The translations under genes were made by a program, and so were the position numbers. Below are positions 1 to 5,334 of a stretch of 6,175 bases of DNA, piece after piece. Positions within the stretch are counted from its first letter, which is position 1; each line of letters starts with the position of its first letter. Origin of the DNA: Methanobacteriota archaeon. GTDB lineage: Archaea > Thermoplasmatota > DTKX01 > GCA-020343715. The notes under the pieces are model-generated. The model was given only the letters and a program-made list of their open reading frames with translations. It was not told the DNA's origin and made no database searches. The stretch spans positions 1-6,175 of the forward strand of contig JAUVEQ010000186.1 of NCBI GenBank assembly GCA_030594725.1, in the 5' to 3' direction.

Positions 1-131
1 GCCAGCTTGTCCAGGCAGGGGGTCTGGACCCTTCCGCCGTAGCAGCTCAGGTCGCCCCATCCCGTGTTGTCTGCGAGCATGAACACGATGTTCGGTTTCT
101 TTGCAGTGGTATTGCTCTCACCCTCCATCAT
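1..131 (-). CDS. Sulfatase (alkaline phosphatase superfamily), N-terminal fragment
   Basis: This is the start of a sulfatase, an enzyme that hydrolyses sulfate esters; the gene continues past the left edge. About 43 codons are visible. They contain the family's N-terminal block: KPNIVFMLADNTGWGD, then SCYGG and QTPCLDKL. In sulfatases the Asp pair after the first beta strand binds the active-site Ca2+; here it reads Asp-Asn (LADN). The formylglycine motif (C/S-x-P-x-R) would lie beyond the window, so catalytic competence cannot be judged. No signal peptide is seen, because the beta strand begins about 13 residues from the start, so a cytoplasmic protein is likely. There are two consecutive ATGs, at 131 and 128. 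The SD GGAGGT lies 3 bases before the first and 6 before the second, so 128 is the better spaced; 131 is given as the outer limit. The gene diverges from the plus-strand membrane protein gene. Confidence 0.88.
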   Translation of the reverse strand, partial: MMEGESNTTAKKPNIVFMLADNTGWGDLSCYGGRVQTPCLDKL

Positions 132-134
132 GAC

Positions 135-140
135 ACCTCC
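135..140 (-). promoter_or_regulatory. Shine-Dalgarno site of the sulfatase gene
   Basis: On the minus strand this reads GGAGGT, a near-full match to the anti-SD of 16S rRNA. It stands 3 bases before ATG 131 and 6 before ATG 128, which favours initiation at 128. Confidence 0.7.
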
Positions 141-172
141 CTCGAGTCCTCAGATGGCACCGCCAAGGATGG

Positions 173-180
173 AAATAACA
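173..180 (-). promoter_or_regulatory. Putative TATA box for the sulfatase gene
   Basis: Read on the minus strand this is TGTTATTT, in a short A/T-rich patch within otherwise G/C-rich DNA. With the usual archaeal spacing of about 25 bases from box centre to transcript start, transcription would begin near 150. That gives a short leader of about 20 bases containing the GGAGGT site. The assignment rests on position and composition only; a second A/T-rich stretch (about 180-195) is an alternative. Confidence 0.35.
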
Positions 181-364
181 CCTTATTACCTTTACTGTGC
201 CATCAATTCCAGGTATTCCTAACAGAATATTATCTTAGATTGTCCGTGGTCCGAATCGTCGAAACCGGGATGAATAATAATGAGGTACATGAGAGCACGG
301 GGGGAGAGAATATCCTCTTGATCGAGGGCAAGATTGTCTTTTTCGCTACGGTTCGTTGGTTATC

Positions 365-372
365 CTTATATC
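365..372 (+). promoter_or_regulatory. Possible TATA box for the membrane protein gene
   Basis: A CTTATAT stretch preceded by G/C-richer sequence. A transcript starting about 25 bases downstream (near 394) would carry AGGGAG (394-399) and favour TTG 409 as the start. It overlaps the longer open frame, so it conflicts with starts at 334 or 376. A second candidate, GAATATTATC at 225-234, would give a leader of more than 100 bases. Confidence 0.25.
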
Positions 373-375
373 CGC

Positions 376-1173
376 ATGATGACTTTCATCTTCAGGGAGT
401 GCGGGAAATTGACAGAGGCGGATTCGGTCAAGGATGACCAGGCTGATGAGACCCGTCCGGTCGAGGAGAAGACCTGGAAGGACTCGTTGATGTACGAGGA
501 AGAGGGCGACACCTGGCCGATGACGATCTTCAAGTTCTTCTTCCCTATCTGCGTTTGGTTGGGGGCCATTTTCGTTTCCTACATCATATGGGGTAATCTT
601 GCCATCCGTTGGGCAGGGTACACCCTGGCGTACCTCTTCCCCCCATTGGGCAAGGAGTCCATCATCCCCCTTGGGGTCGCTGACGGATTCCACCCGATGG
701 TCATGGCCCTCACCGTCTTCATGGTCGATTGTTGCATGGCGATGATAATCTCATGGAACTATTACATACTGGAGAAGATACCGCTGATCGGTAGGATATT
801 CACTTACCTCAAGAAAAAGGGCGCTGCCACCTTGGAAAAGCACCCGGGCCTCAAGTCGGGGGCGTTCTTGGGCATCTTCGCCATCGTCTCCCTCCCCTTC
901 ATAGGGGCGGGAGGTACCACCAGTGCCATCGTCGGCCGGATGATAGGCCTGAAACCCTACTACATCATCAGTGCCGTGGCGATCGGCTCCCTGCTTAGCG
1001 GTATCTTCTACGCCTACGTCGCTGAGGCGTTCATCATATTGTACAACGAGAACCCGGCGTTCGGCATCCTCTTTATCATTCTGATAATCATCGGGTTCGT
1101 CATCCTATTCTATGTGCTCCGTAACTATGAGAAGCGCAAGACGGCCCAGGCCCAGGAGGTCCAGGACGAGTGA
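376..1173 (+). CDS. Small multidrug export family membrane protein (Sm_multidrug_ex / COG2426-like)
   Basis: An integral membrane protein of about 265 residues. From the ATG at 376, an acidic soluble N-terminus (about 1-45) is followed by hydrophobic segments at roughly 52-74, 107-132, 162-191, 194-223 and 228-249, and a short charged tail. The diagnostic part is segment 3 to 4: LPFIGAGGTTSAIVGRMIGL followed by a helix with ISAVAIGSLLSG. This matches the Pro-Phe, Gly-rich re-entrant pattern of the small multidrug export family (PF06695, distantly DedA-like). The family name is historical and its substrate is unknown, so drug export should not be assumed. The start is uncertain. The frame is open from TTG 334, but third-position GC rises only near 376. 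ATG 376/379 has no SD, TTG 409 follows AGGGAG by 9 bases, and ATG 490 follows GGAAGGA by 7. The stop is TGA. The gene appears monocistronic and converges on the first methyltransferase gene. Confidence 0.75.
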   Translation: MMTFIFRECGKLTEADSVKDDQADETRPVEEKTWKDSLMYEEEGDTWPMTIFKFFFPICVWLGAIFVSYIIWGNLAIRWAGYTLAYLFPPLGKESIIPLGVADGFHPMVMALTVFMVDCCMAMIISWNYYILEKIPLIGRIFTYLKKKGAATLEKHPGLKSGAFLGIFAIVSLPFIGAGGTTSAIVGRMIGLKPYYIISAVAIGSLLSGIFYAYVAEAFIILYNENPAFGILFIILIIIGFVILFYVLRNYEKRKTAQAQEVQDE

Positions 1174-1196
1174 GCACCCTCCATAGGGCTGGGCAT

Positions 1197-1221
1197 CAAC
1201 ATGGATGTTGGACCGACGGTC
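1197..1221. terminator. Two small adjacent palindromes in the convergent gap
   Basis: The gap between the convergent genes holds CAACAT-GG-ATGTTG (1197-1210), followed directly by GACCG-A-CGGTC (1211-1221). Both can fold only into short hairpins with tiny loops, and neither is followed by a T-run on either strand. A role in stopping transcription from both sides is possible from position alone. It is not supported by the usual archaeal T-rich signal. Confidence 0.2.
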
Positions 1222-1269
1222 AAATGATGTCGCCGTATCGCACGGCCCACAAGACGTTCGCAGCCGTAG

Positions 1270-2031
1270 CTAATCGCTTGTGTCGGGTTTCAAACAGATG
1301 AAAAGCTGGTACTCCAGGTCCACCCACTCGTTCGTGTAATTGTACTTGCGTCTTTTCACCTCGAAGCCGATAGACCTCAGGATTCGCGACCAGACCTTCA
1401 AAGGGAAGAGTCCCATCAGGTGTTGTTCCGTCTCGACCGAGAACTTCCCGTCCTTCCGTATGATGTATACCAGTGTGTATTCCGTCGTCGTGTCCTCAGG
1501 GTCGGGATCGTAGTCGTTCTCTATCAACGTCAAGGATGTTTCCCCGTCCACACCGGTACGGGCGATGGTCTTGTTCTGCTCGAAGGTCTCCTTGACCTGC
1601 TCGGCGTAGGTCAGGAAGACGCCTCCGGGTTCGAGATGCTCCCATGCCGTCCTGAAGGCAGCGTTCAGCTCCTTCTGGCTTACCATGTAGGAGATGGAAT
1701 CGAGCACCACAACAGCATCGAAGGTCCGACCTAGACGGGCGTCCCTCATGTCGCCTATCAGGTACTCCACTTCAGGGTTGAGGGCCCTGGCGTGGTCGAG
1801 CATACCTTCTGAGAGGTCCAGTCCAGTTAACTGGAACTCCTCCTTGAAGGTGAAGTCCATGTGACCACCCCCGCATCCCATGTGCAGGAGGGTCTTGATA
1901 GGTCTTTCCGCTCGTTCCTTGACCAGCTTGGAGAATAGCTTGACCTCCTCTACTGCGAGGGAGGGATCGCTGATCAGGGGCCAGGTCCATACTAGGTCAT
2001 CGTACATCCTGTGCTGGAACTCGTCACTCAT
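1270..2031 (-). CDS. Class I SAM-dependent methyltransferase, paralog 1
   Basis: A 253-residue methyltransferase that should transfer a methyl group from S-adenosylmethionine; the acceptor is unknown. The Rossmann-type motifs are in order. Motif I is LLHMGCGGGH at 48-57, with the Gly loop that holds SAM. The acidic residue after strand 2 is in GLDLSEGM (70-77), expected to bind the ribose. GDMRD (93-97) would contact the adenine. Motif IV is FDAVVVLDSISYM (104-116) and the strand-5 turn is LEPGGVFL (133-140). The region after about 150 is rich in predicted strands and includes a very acidic DYDPDPED (173-180). It resembles the C-terminal part of DesVI-like small-molecule methyltransferases, but that is a loose comparison. 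The N-terminus MYDDLVWTWPLIS (9-21) is shared with paralog 2. Start ATG 2031 has no SD, and a TATA-like box 30-37 bases upstream suggests a nearly leaderless mRNA. The stop is TAG. No membrane segment is visible, so it is cytoplasmic. Confidence 0.9.
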   Translation of the reverse strand: MSDEFQHRMYDDLVWTWPLISDPSLAVEEVKLFSKLVKERAERPIKTLLHMGCGGGHMDFTFKEEFQLTGLDLSEGMLDHARALNPEVEYLIGDMRDARLGRTFDAVVVLDSISYMVSQKELNAAFRTAWEHLEPGGVFLTYAEQVKETFEQNKTIARTGVDGETSLTLIENDYDPDPEDTTTEYTLVYIIRKDGKFSVETEQHLMGLFPLKVWSRILRSIGFEVKRRKYNYTNEWVDLEYQLFICLKPDTSD

Positions 2032-2041
2032 AGGAACGATC

Positions 2042-2068
2042 GGCGGGAACGGACTGAGAATAGAAAAA
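2042..2068 (-). promoter_or_regulatory. Conserved 27-base promoter element of methyltransferase paralog 1
   Basis: On the minus strand it begins with TTTTTCTATTC, a candidate TATA box, and ends with TTCCCGCC, 10 bases before the ATG. It matches the element upstream of paralog 2 (2874-2900) at 24 of 27 positions and at the same offset. A start about 25 bases after the box centre would fall within about 10 bases of the ATG, consistent with the lack of an SD site. See the findings for an alternative coding explanation. Confidence 0.55.
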
Positions 2069-2101
2069 GGTAGCTTCTACGCCCGCGATAATTAGGATTC
2101 T

Positions 2102-2863
2102 CTACTGATCGGTCATCGGCTTTCGGCACAGGAACAGCGGATACTCGATGTCCGCCCACTCTGAAGAGTACTTGAACACTCGTTTTTCCACATCGAAACC
2201 CACGGACTCGAGGGTGCGTGGCCAGACCTCCAGGGGGAAGAGTCCCTGGATATGCCGTTCAGTCTCGATGGACAGCTTCCCATCCCGCCTAATAAGGTAC
2301 ACGACGGTGTACTCCACGGTCGTGTCATCAGGGTCCGGGTCGTAGTCGACCTCGATGATGGTGACGGAGGTGTCTCCCTCTTCGCCAGTATGGATGTATG
2401 TCTCGTGGTTCTCGTACCTCTCCTTCGTGGTCTCGGCATAGGTAAGGAGGACACCCCCCGGCCGAAGATGGGCCCATGCCGTCTCGAAGGCCGCCTTCAG
2501 CTCCGCCTCGCTGATCATGTACGTGATGGAATCGAGTATCGTAACGGCATCGAAGGTCCTTCCTAGGCGGACGTCCCTCATATCCCCAACCAGGTACTCT
2601 ACCTTGGGATTCAGGGTCCTGGCATGCCCGACCATCCCCTCGGAGAGGTCCACTCCCGTGACACGGAACTGCTCCTTGAAGGTGAAGTCCATGTGACCAC
2701 CCCCGCTTCCCAGGTGGAGCAGCGTCTCTACCGGTCCTACCGCTCTTCCCTTGATGAACTCACTCAGCAACCGTGCTTCTCTCTCGGTGGAGGATGGATG
2801 GCTGATCAGGGGCCAGGTCCAGACCAGATCGTCGTACATCCTGCGCTTGAACTCATCCTTCAT
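2102..2863 (-). CDS. Class I SAM-dependent methyltransferase, paralog 2
   Basis: A 253-residue paralog of the next gene downstream. By direct residue-by-residue comparison it is about 65% identical (164 of 253) with no gaps. All SAM-binding motifs are kept: LLHLGSGGGH (48-57, with Ser where paralog 1 has Cys), GVDLSEGM (70-77), GDMRD (93-97), FDAVTILDSITYM (104-116) and LRPGGVLL (133-140). Differences cluster at 22-47 and 145-165, plus scattered positions in the C-terminal region; this is the pattern expected if the fold and cofactor are fixed and the acceptor site has drifted. The acceptor is unknown. Start ATG 2863 has no SD and the same upstream element as paralog 1. The stop is TAG, and 70 bases separate it from the ATG of paralog 1, which has its own promoter. 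Two separate transcripts are therefore likely, although read-through is possible. Confidence 0.9.
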   Translation of the reverse strand: MKDEFKRRMYDDLVWTWPLISHPSSTEREARLLSEFIKGRAVGPVETLLHLGSGGGHMDFTFKEQFRVTGVDLSEGMVGHARTLNPKVEYLVGDMRDVRLGRTFDAVTILDSITYMISEAELKAAFETAWAHLRPGGVLLTYAETTKERYENHETYIHTGEEGDTSVTIIEVDYDPDPDDTTVEYTVVYLIRRDGKLSIETERHIQGLFPLEVWPRTLESVGFDVEKRVFKYSSEWADIEYPLFLCRKPMTDQ

Positions 2864-2873
2864 GGGACCGGGT

Positions 2874-2900
2874 GGCGGGAATGGACTAAGGATAGAAAAA
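2874..2900 (-). promoter_or_regulatory. Conserved 27-base promoter element of methyltransferase paralog 2
   Basis: The counterpart of 2042-2068: TTTTTCTATCC at the distal end and TTCCCGCC at the proximal end, exactly 10 bases from the ATG. The three differences are at 2882, 2888 and 2891. The box position predicts a transcript start within about 10 bases of the ATG. The shared part downstream of the box could be a binding site for a common regulator; none is known. Confidence 0.55.
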
Positions 2901-3000
2901 TGTTGCTCGGGAGGATCGGTGATCCGGATGATCGAACATCGGAGCCCCTGGTCTGCAGGATGGGCGAAGCCTTCGCTCGAAATATTAGATAATGGAGGTC

Positions 3001-3028
3001 AGGATCCTACCCGTTTAAAAAGGATCCT
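3001..3028. repeat. Paired AGGATCCT palindromes able to form a hairpin
   Basis: The palindrome AGGATCCT occurs at 3001-3008 and again at 3021-3028. Because each copy is self-complementary, the pair can form an 8-bp stem around a 12-base A/T-rich loop. On the minus strand the first-transcribed copy is followed by TTTTTAAA. The pair lies just downstream of the small gene ending at 3052, so the T-run and hairpin may end its transcript. The T-run lies in the loop rather than after the stem, so a bacterial-style terminator is not a good match. An archaeal T-rich terminator, or a TATA box (TTTTTAAA) for the minus strand, are alternatives. Confidence 0.35.
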
Positions 3029-3051
3029 TCCCTATTGACACGATGATGGAC

Positions 3052-3267
3052 CTAGAGTTGGTCGATAGCTGCCTTGACAGCTGCCTTCAGCTCCTCGTCG
3101 GTCGCTTCCTCGCCGTACTGGACATGGAGCATGTCGGCGATGTCCGCAAGAGGATCGTTATCCTCCTCCTCGGCACCTGCTGCTGCTTGCTGCTGTCCAC
3201 CTGCAGCCGCCGCGGCGCGTCTCCGCCTTCGCATCATCATCATAGCCCTTCTCATTGCCATTGGCAT
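3052..3267 (-). CDS. Small SHOCT-like protein, Arg/Met-rich N-terminus
   Basis: A 71-residue protein with three compositional parts. Residues 1-17 are Met/Arg-rich (four Met at 9-12, five Arg at 13-17). Residues 18-32 are an Ala/Gly/Gln linker. Residues 33-71 are acidic and probably helical (EEEDNDPLADI, then ATDEELKAAVKAAIDQL). The last part resembles SHOCT domains: a DPL start with hydrophobic spacing, then T-D-E-E-(F/L)-x-x-x-(K/V) and a final helix. Basic and Gln-rich tracts ahead of it are common in small SHOCT proteins. The match is weak and no function is assigned. It is very likely a real gene: GGAGGA stands 7 bases before the ATG, a TATA-like box sits upstream, and the frame fills its interval. 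No clear membrane helix is present. The gene lies 84 bases downstream of the SulP stop on the same strand but has its own promoter. Internal Met codons make N-terminal processing or re-initiation conceivable. The stop is TAG. Confidence 0.75.
   Translation of the reverse strand: MPMAMRRAMMMMRRRRRAAAAAGGQQQAAAGAEEEDNDPLADIADMLHVQYGEEATDEELKAAVKAAIDQL
3177..3243. repeat. Trinucleotide-rich tract inside the small gene
   Basis: The plus strand carries a CTG/TGC-type run at 3177-3195 (Gln and Ala codons) and four CAT triplets at 3232-3243 (four Met codons). Changes in triplet number would alter the length of the linker or Met run without breaking the frame. Confidence 0.5.
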
Positions 3268-3274
3268 TATTTGT

Positions 3275-3280
3275 TCCTCC
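3275..3280 (-). promoter_or_regulatory. Shine-Dalgarno site of the small SHOCT-like gene
   Basis: GGAGGA on the minus strand, 7 bases before the ATG at 3267. It is among the best SD sites in the window and fixes the start among the several nearby Met codons. Confidence 0.8.
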
Positions 3281-3308
3281 CTTATTGTCCCGAATATGTA
3301 GGTTGATT

Positions 3309-3316
3309 GATAAACC
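3309..3316 (-). promoter_or_regulatory. Putative TATA box for the small SHOCT-like gene
   Basis: GGTTTATC on the minus strand. A transcript start about 25 bases on (near 3287) would give a leader of about 20 bases that contains the GGAGGA site. This is a consistent arrangement of box, leader, SD and ATG, and suggests the gene is not dependent on SulP read-through. Confidence 0.5.
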
Positions 3317-3351
3317 TTGTCATGATCCGAGCCCTCCAGTCACAATAATCC

Positions 3352-5238
3352 TCACCAGGTATCCTCATCTGGAATTATTATCACTTTTCCATCGGTGGTC
3401 TCGAAGGATACCGTGTCCCCATCGATCCTCTCGAGGAGGGGTATCTTCTTGTCGAGACCCTCTAGCCTCATCGCGTCCCGGACCTCACTGGTGGGATTGG
3501 CCACGAAGAGCTTAATCCCCTTCTCATCCAACTTCTCGTACAGCTCTGAGAGCATGTCCGTCGCGGACAGGTCTATAATCGGGGATGATTCTAGGTCGAG
3601 TATGACCTGCTTTGTTTCCGGATCGGCCTCGACCCTGGCCAAGATCTTATCCTCTGCATTGACGGCATTGGCGAACAGGAGTGGTGCGTCAACCCGAAGT
3701 ATCTTGATCCCGGGAATGGTCTTGTTCTCAGGATGTCTCTCGATGTCCCTATAGATGTGAGTGCCTGGCACACGTCCCAACTCGCGAACCCTTGGAGCGG
3801 CAATACGATAGAGCATGTAAATGAACGACAGGATGACGCCGAAGATGACACCCTCAAGTACACCAAGAATGAGCACCAAGGCCATTGATATCATGGCGAT
3901 GAAGAACTCGACATGGCTATGGGACCTGACGCGCTTGAGCTCCTTGATATCCACCATCTTGTAGACGGCCACTATGACCAGCACTGCGATAATGACCTCG
4001 GGCATGTTGTAGAACAGCCCGGTCAGGAACAATGCCACGATGGCGATTATGATACCTGATGAGAAGGTAGAAACCGGTGTGATGCCACCGGCGCTGTCGT
4101 TTATGGCGGTCCTGGAGAAGCTACCCGACACCGGGAAGCCCTGGAAGAGACCGGTCGTGATGTTGGTGGTACCGATGGCCACCAGCTCTTGGTTCTCGTC
4201 GATCTTGTATCCGTTCTTCTTCGCGTATGTACGACCTATGCTCATGGATTCGACGTAAGACAAGAGGAATAGTGCTGCGGCCAACGGGAGCAGGGCCTGA
4301 AAATCGCCCTGTTGGAGCTCAGGGACCCTAGGTGTGGGCAGTCCGGAGGGGATCTCCCCAATGATGTGGACGCCATGGTCCTGTAGGTTGGTGATCGACA
4401 TCAGGATGATGGACGCCGCCACGACGATGAGCGACGCTGGAAGCTTGGGGTACTTGTGCTCAATTCCCAAGAGAAGAGCCATGAACCCGAGACCGACAGC
4501 CAATGTTGGGAGATTGGTCTCTCCCAGGTTCTGGAAGACGTATGCGATGTCCTCGAAGAAGTTACCGCCACCGCCCTCTAACCCGAACAGCTTGTAGAGT
4601 TGACCACCGATGATGACCAGTCCGACTCCTGCAAGGAATCCCTTCAACACCGACACCGGGATGAGATTGACGATGAAACCCAGGCGGAAGACCCTGGCGG
4701 CGAGGAATATGATACCTACGAGGATTGCCGTCGCCATGGCCAGGTCAAGGTAATGCTCTGGACTCACAGCAATGATGCCTATGACGCTGGCCACCATGAT
4801 GGCTTGCGACGAGCTGGGCCCTATTACGAACTGCTTGATGGTACCAAAGAAGAAGTACGTGATGGCGGCTACGATCCCCGCGTAAAGGCCGTACTCGGGG
4901 GGAAGGCCCGCCAGCTCGGCGTAGGCCATGAGCTCAGGGACGGAGAACGCGGCCAGGGAGATACCAGCGATCAGGTCTGGCCTGAACAATTTCTTCCTGT
5001 CGTACTTGGGAAGCCAGATGATGACGGGGAGGAACACACCGAGCTTATTTTTGAAATCAGATGATTTCTCTGAGCTCAACGATATCTTCCTCCCCCGAAG
5101 AGTAAAAATGAATGAGGGTATTTTGTTCTTATCCTTTTCGGCCCACTGCTCGACCGTACCCACCGGAGTCTCAGTCCACGCTCCCGTGGGGTCTATTAAG
5201 TGGTTGGAACGGAACACTGACCCAAATTTGTGTTCCAC
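3352..5238 (-). CDS. SulP (SLC26-type) anion transporter with C-terminal STAS domain
   Basis: A complete transporter of up to 628 residues. SulP proteins move sulfate, bicarbonate or other anions across the membrane, and the substrate cannot be read from sequence. Visible: LPVIIWLPKYD (70-80) and DLIAGISLAAFSVPELMAYAEL before the first helices; PEYGLYAG (114-121), the core of the SulP signature, with Ile where the signature has Ser (GTIK, 132-135); GPSSSQAIM (140-148); and GFPVSGSFSRTAIN (367-380) in the second half of the fold. About 70-480 is the membrane domain. The STAS domain (about 488-605) contains VILDLESSPIIDLSATDML (545-563), kept with its Asp/Ser region. The start is open. GTG 5238 has a weak AGGGG four bases upstream. 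TTG 5079 (residue 54) has GGGGGAGG nine bases upstream and gives the usual family N-terminus. Residues 1-53 look non-homologous. The stop is TGA. The gene is downstream of a second SulP gene on the same strand. Confidence 0.93.
   Translation of the reverse strand: MEHKFGSVFRSNHLIDPTGAWTETPVGTVEQWAEKDKNKIPSFIFTLRGRKISLSSEKSSDFKNKLGVFLPVIIWLPKYDRKKLFRPDLIAGISLAAFSVPELMAYAELAGLPPEYGLYAGIVAAITYFFFGTIKQFVIGPSSSQAIMVASVIGIIAVSPEHYLDLAMATAILVGIIFLAARVFRLGFIVNLIPVSVLKGFLAGVGLVIIGGQLYKLFGLEGGGGNFFEDIAYVFQNLGETNLPTLAVGLGFMALLLGIEHKYPKLPASLIVVAASIILMSITNLQDHGVHIIGEIPSGLPTPRVPELQQGDFQALLPLAAALFLLSYVESMSIGRTYAKKNGYKIDENQELVAIGTTNITTGLFQGFPVSGSFSRTAINDSAGGITPVSTFSSGIIIAIVALFLTGLFYNMPEVIIAVLVIVAVYKMVDIKELKRVRSHSHVEFFIAMISMALVLILGVLEGVIFGVILSFIYMLYRIAAPRVRELGRVPGTHIYRDIERHPENKTIPGIKILRVDAPLLFANAVNAEDKILARVEADPETKQVILDLESSPIIDLSATDMLSELYEKLDEKGIKLFVANPTSEVRDAMRLEGLDKKIPLLERIDGDTVSFETTDGKVIIIPDEDTW
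5089..5096 (-). promoter_or_regulatory. Strong internal Shine-Dalgarno site, alternative SulP start
   Basis: Minus-strand GGGGGAGG lies 9 bases before an in-frame TTG at 5079. Initiation here would remove the 53-residue extension and leave a standard-length SulP protein of 575 residues. It is the strongest SD near either candidate start. Confidence 0.5.
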
Positions 5239-5279
5239 CTGGCCCCTGGATGCTCCAGCTGACCATGAGGGCGATGACG

Positions 5280-5292
5280 AGGGTATGTAAGG
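5280..5292 (-). promoter_or_regulatory. Possible TATA box ahead of the SulP gene
   Basis: The minus strand reads CTTACATACC here. A start about 25 bases on (near 5261) would serve GTG 5238 with a short leader containing AGGGG. A second A/T-rich stretch near 5125-5132 (AAAATACC) would instead suit TTG 5079. Both are weak matches and cannot both be the main promoter. Confidence 0.25.
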
Positions 5293-5334
5293 CGATCGGT
5301 CGTTCCGCTCATTCGTTTTATTTGTGGTTTGACC

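Larger units (their letters stand above)
132..375. other. Divergent intergenic region between sulfatase and membrane protein genes
   Basis: A 244-base stretch that is A/T-richer than the genes on both sides, holding the promoters of two divergent genes. Visible items are the sulfatase SD and TATA-like box at its left side and A/T-rich stretches at 181-195, 225-234 and 365-372. A frame open from TTG 240 has no SD and no recognisable product and is not called as a gene. No clear operator palindrome is seen. Confidence 0.5.
1270..2900 (-). repeat. Tandem gene duplication (two methyltransferase units)
   Basis: Two direct copies, 1270-2068 and 2102-2900, each made of a 762-base gene and its upstream element. 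The spacing from stop to next ATG is short, both genes have equal length, and flanking positions match. This points to a single in-place duplication followed by divergence without insertion or deletion in the coding part. No insertion sequence or terminal repeat is visible at the edges. Confidence 0.75.

Noticed and set aside
240..437. Plus-strand frame starting at TTG 240
   Set aside because: No SD, no recognisable product, and it overlaps the better-supported membrane protein frame.
2901..3050. Small RNA (tRNA or C/D box RNA) in the gap upstream of methyltransferase paralog 2
   Set aside because: There are short hairpins such as GCGAA-GCC-TTCGC near 2964-2976 and a GATGATGG string near 3042, but no cloverleaf, no T-loop motif and no properly paired C and D boxes.
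1270..3054. TAG as a pyrrolysine codon, since three genes end in TAG
   Set aside because: Reading through the TAG of paralog 2 gives an extension of only about 25 codons with no domain, running across the promoter element of paralog 1. Frequent ordinary use of TAG as a stop argues against pyrrolysine use in this genome.
3043..3306. Plus-strand frames opposite the small gene
   Set aside because: They are made of Leu/Ser/Cys/His runs produced by the antisense of the triplet-rich gene. The minus strand has the SD and promoter; the plus strand has neither.
4600..5064. Long plus-strand open frame opposite the SulP gene (154 codons)
   Set aside because: The translation is rich in Asp, His and Arg with no recognisable domain. 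It is the antisense of a high-GC3 transporter gene, which commonly leaves such frames open.
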